A DNA stretch of 64,000 nucleotides, taken from Kitasatospora sp. A2-31. GTDB taxonomy: Bacteria; Actinomycetota; Actinomycetes; Streptomycetales; Streptomycetaceae. The stretch covers positions 718,404 through 782,403 of the forward strand of contig NZ_JAKNTA010000002.1 of NCBI RefSeq assembly GCF_022288725.1. The letters are read 5' to 3'. Position 1 is the first letter of the stretch. Each line of letters starts with the position of its first letter. The notes beneath the pieces were generated by a model. The model saw nothing but the letters and a program-made list of their open reading frames with translations, searched no databases and had not been told where the DNA came from. The translations under genes and the position numbers were made by a program. Below are positions 61,350 through 64,000 of the stretch, piece by piece.

Positions 61350-61595
61350 ACCACTTCCTTTCAGCAGCGGGGGCGGATCGTCGACGGCCGTCCCCTCCGC
61401 GGCCCGCCCGACCGATGCGGGTGCGGGCGGGTCGCGGAGGAGGGGGTGCACGGCCCGCGGGCACACGAACGAGCCCGAGGAGGGTGGGGATTGGTCGCGG
61501 ACCCGGGAGCGGAGGCTTGCACATCCGGGCCGCGAACATGAATCCTGCTGCCGTTCACGCTTAAGTACAAGAAAAGACATCTTCGCGACAGATAA

Positions 61596-62549
61596 GTGAG
61601 CCTTAACTCCGTGCAGAGACTCGACCCCCGGCTGCTCGCCACCCTCGAGGCCGTGGTCCGCCACGGCTCCTTCAACGCCGCCGCACGCGAACTGGGCTAC
61701 AGCGCGCCCGCCGTCTCGCAGCAGATCGCCGAACTCGAACGCCGCGCCGGCCTCATCCTGATCGAGCGGCGGCCCGTGCGCGCCACCCCGGCCGGGATGG
61801 TGCTCCTCGACGCCGAACAGCGCGTCCGGGGCGCACTCGCGGCTGCGTCCGTGGAACTCGACGCCATGCGGGCGGGCACCGCGGGACGGATCAGACTCGG
61901 CGCCTTCGCCTCGTCCGCCGCCGGCATCGTCCCGCAGGCGCTGGCGGAACTCCACGCGACCTATCCGGACATCCAGGTCAGCCTCTCCCAGGTGGAACCG
62001 GACGCCGGCTACAGCCGCCTCAAGCGGGGAGACATGGACCTGGCCCTCAGCTACGACTACGACTTCATCCCGATGCCACCGCCCCGGACGCTGCGCCGAA
62101 CGCTGGTCGCACGCGACCCGGTCGTGGCAGTCGTCCCGGCCGACCACCACCTCGCCGACCGGGACGTCATCGACCTGGCGGACCTCGCGTCCGAGACGTG
62201 GATAGCAGCTCCGGAGGCCGCGTTGCGCCTGGAGCTGCTCGCCCAGATGGCCAAGACACCGGCATTCCAGGCCCGCCTGGAATACGACGGCGACGACTTC
62301 AACACGGTGCTCGGCTTCGTGGCTGCCGGCCTCTGCGTCGCCGTCATGCCGCGGCTGGCCCTTCCCCCGGGCAGCACCCAGGTCGTGGCGCGACCCCTCG
62401 CCGACCCGGAGCTCACGCGCTTCATCTACACCGTCCGCATCGACACCCGGCACGCCCCGCGCGCCCTGCTGGCCCTGGAACGGATGCTCGCCGCGCAGGC
62501 ACTGGCCGCCCTCTCCGGAGCCGCGGGCAACGCCCCGACGAGTGCGTGA
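61596..62549 (+). CDS. LysR-family transcriptional regulator
   Basis: The 317-residue regulator has an N-terminal winged helix (RLLATLEAVVRHGSFNAAARELGYSAPAVSQQIAELE, abridged: GSFNAAARELGYSAPAVSQ) and a C-terminal effector domain (RIRLGAFASSAAGIVPQAL; DDFNTVLGFVAAGLCVAVMP). The start is GTG 61596; a GTG five codons on is equally possible, as neither has a good ribosome site. It diverges from the PuuD-like gene across 246 bases whose right end is unusually AT-rich, so it may control the PuuD/GntR/permease series. Confidence 0.92.
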   Translation: MSLNSVQRLDPRLLATLEAVVRHGSFNAAARELGYSAPAVSQQIAELERRAGLILIERRPVRATPAGMVLLDAEQRVRGALAAASVELDAMRAGTAGRIRLGAFASSAAGIVPQALAELHATYPDIQVSLSQVEPDAGYSRLKRGDMDLALSYDYDFIPMPPPRTLRRTLVARDPVVAVVPADHHLADRDVIDLADLASETWIAAPEAALRLELLAQMAKTPAFQARLEYDGDDFNTVLGFVAAGLCVAVMPRLALPPGSTQVVARPLADPELTRFIYTVRIDTRHAPRALLALERMLAAQALAALSGAAGNAPTSA

Positions 62550-62595
62550 CGGAACGCCGCCGCCCCTCCTGCGGGCAGGGCCTCCGGGCAGCCGC

Positions 62596-63858
62596 TCACG
62601 CCTCCGACCGGTGGCCCCGGTCGGCGGTGAGCCGCTCACGCCACTCGGCCACGGCGACGGGGGACATCGCCGCGAGACGAGCGATCGCCTCGTCGTCCCG
62701 CCCGTCGGTCCAGCTGAGGACCCGGGTCAGGACGGTGTTCCGGACCAGGCGCACCTCCTTGAGCAACTCCTCCAGGCGCTCGAGTTCCTCCCCGGTGGCG
62801 GCCAGCGTCTCGTCGACCGCCGACCTCTCCTCGGCGCGCTGCTGCCGCAGGTAGGCCGGGAGGCCGGTGAGGACCACGCCGTCGTCGGCGGCGGCGCTGC
62901 GGAACGTCTCGGCGAGGTGGTTCAACACGCAGTCGGTGGCGTCGGCGAGACTCGCTCCCACGACCTTCGCGTCCTCCCAGCTGCTCCGTCCGGCCTCGCT
63001 GGTCCGCAGCCAGAGCCCGGCGTCGACCGGAGTGCGGTCGCCGCAGGCCGCCGCGCGGTAGGCGTACAGAGCTGCACGGTGGCCGTAGAAGGCGTAACCC
63101 TCCTCGATCCGGACGCCCGCCTGGGCGCAGACCCGTCCCGGCACGCCGCCGTAACCGGAATCGGGTTCGTAGGCGGCCCAGTCGTCCAGCTCGGCGTCGG
63201 TGGCTGTCGCCCAGGCCGGGTCGCACAGCTCCGGATTCCGGTCGAGGAAGTCCGCCACTTCGACCCGCCACGCGGGAACCGGGTTCGCGCGGGGTTCGGC
63301 CCAGGCCGCCGTCCCCGTCGCGTGGAGCGTGAACCGGCAGGCCTGTTCGAGGTCGGTCCAGGCCGTAGCAGCCTCGGCGGACCATTCCAGGCTCCCGCTC
63401 GGGCCCACCCGGTGCAGCGAGTCGATCACCCGCTGGACCAGGGGCAGGACCCGCCGGACGAGCGCATGGAGCTCCTCGGCGCTGAAGAAGCGCCAGACGT
63501 CGGAGCCGTGGTCGTCCACCGTGCGGTGGGCGAGCGGGACCGTGAACACGGCCGGGGACGGCAGTGCGCCGTCGCCGACCGTGGCCCGGCGATGTCCCGG
63601 GAGCTCGGGGGCGGTCTCCTCGCCCTGTGCTCGCCAGTCGGTGTCCCCGAACCAGACGGCACCGGTGGCGAGATCGACGGCGAGCCACTGCTGGTAGCAG
63701 TTGCCCGGCCCGAACCGGTCCCGGCGGTGCTCGGCCTGCCGGTCGTGCCACACGTATTCCGCCGGAGGCGGACTGAACTGGACGGCGACGAAGGCGTCCT
63801 GCGGGGTATACCCGACGACCACGTGTGCCGTCGGTTTGCTGTGCTCGGTCCCGGACAT
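62596..63858 (-). CDS. Unrecognised 420-residue soluble protein
   Basis: The protein begins MSGTEHSKPTAHVVVGYTPQDAFVAVQF and has no signal peptide or membrane helix. Notable blocks are GPGNCYQQWLAVDLATGAVWFGD, SDVWRFFSAEELHALVRRVL, GYAFYGHRAALYAYRAAACG and a C-terminal coiled-coil-like helix (ERSAVDETLAATGEELERLEELLKEVRLVRNTVL, abridged: EELERLEELLKEVRLVRN). I know no family with this order. ATG 63858 was chosen because GGAGG lies seven bases before it; the frame is open 16 codons further. The 3' end converges with the LysR gene, 46 bases away. The function is unknown. Confidence 0.7.
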   Translation of the reverse strand: MSGTEHSKPTAHVVVGYTPQDAFVAVQFSPPPAEYVWHDRQAEHRRDRFGPGNCYQQWLAVDLATGAVWFGDTDWRAQGEETAPELPGHRRATVGDGALPSPAVFTVPLAHRTVDDHGSDVWRFFSAEELHALVRRVLPLVQRVIDSLHRVGPSGSLEWSAEAATAWTDLEQACRFTLHATGTAAWAEPRANPVPAWRVEVADFLDRNPELCDPAWATATDAELDDWAAYEPDSGYGGVPGRVCAQAGVRIEEGYAFYGHRAALYAYRAAACGDRTPVDAGLWLRTSEAGRSSWEDAKVVGASLADATDCVLNHLAETFRSAAADDGVVLTGLPAYLRQQRAEERSAVDETLAATGEELERLEELLKEVRLVRNTVLTRVLSWTDGRDDEAIARLAAMSPVAVAEWRERLTADRGHRSEA

Positions 63859-64000
63859 GCGGCTCCCTCCGTGCCGGAACGTGGCGGTTCCACCACTGTG
63901 CGGCACCGAGCCTGCCTTGCGAGAGCCGTACGATCAAATCCGATCAGTCGGGGACGTCTCGTCGAAAGGGTCCGTGCACGAGCGGAGCCGACGCCAGGCG

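Overview
The window is very GC-rich actinobacterial chromosome, most likely from the Streptomyces/Kitasatospora group. Supporting signs are third-position GC close to saturation, many GTG starts, GTGA/ATGA stop-start overlaps, family-specific genes (DUF1918, a SigE-family sigma factor, an F420-type luciferase-like oxidoreductase), and araB-araD-araA with a LacI-type repressor. I saw no rRNA, tRNA, CRISPR array, insertion sequence or prophage. Nearly all large ORFs opposite the genes below are GC-bias shadows.

Region 1 (1-16.7 kb) reads as a stress/energy island: a partial F420-type oxidoreductase, two CBS-BON proteins, a GNAT/acyl-CoA synthetase fusion, DUF1918 and PhoU-like proteins, a lone transhydrogenase alpha subunit, a fused 5-oxoprolinase, PEP synthase, a zinc alcohol dehydrogenase and two proteins of unknown role. 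A palindrome of the form GGGCCG-NN-CGGCCC recurs in front of several of them. Region 2 (17-25.4 kb) is a photodamage/membrane-lipid block: FAD oxidoreductase, DUF1365, Cfa-type methyltransferase, DUF1295 and a CPD-type photolyase on the minus strand, with an iron-sulfur photolyase-like gene diverging on the plus strand. A remnant of apbE abuts the photolyase stop. Region 3 (25.6-34 kb) holds carbonic anhydrase, an MFS exporter with a His-rich tail and an orphan palindromic operator, a LysR/tautomerase pair, a YdhR-like protein, a secreted alpha/beta hydrolase, a winged-helix regulator and a DHFR-like protein.

Region 4 (34-51 kb) may be a plant-polysaccharide module. After a two-gene M48 peptidase-like operon come a SigE-family sigma factor translationally coupled to a single-pass membrane protein with a Pro/Thr-rich stalk and an outer beta-rich domain, a secreted expansin, an L-arabinose-type ABC transporter, an AraR-like LacI repressor, and araB-araD-araA. 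A 14-bp operator, TGTGAGCGTTAACA, lies at the ABC promoter and the araB promoter, and an identical copy lies in front of the sigma-factor operon. This links a sigma factor and its membrane partner to arabinose control and is the most interesting signal in the window.

Region 5 (51-64 kb) contains a universal stress protein, an ArsB/SLC13-type permease with repeat-embedded translation signals and a probable CTG start, galT with a DeoR-type promoter-operator, the DeoR regulator, an asparagine/aspartate catabolic set (PuuD-like hydrolase, FadR-type GntR, amino-acid permease, asparaginase, aspartase), a LysR regulator and an unrecognised 420-residue protein. Perfect GC hairpins end the arabinose transporter operon, the asparagine permease operon and the convergent pair near 38.0 kb.
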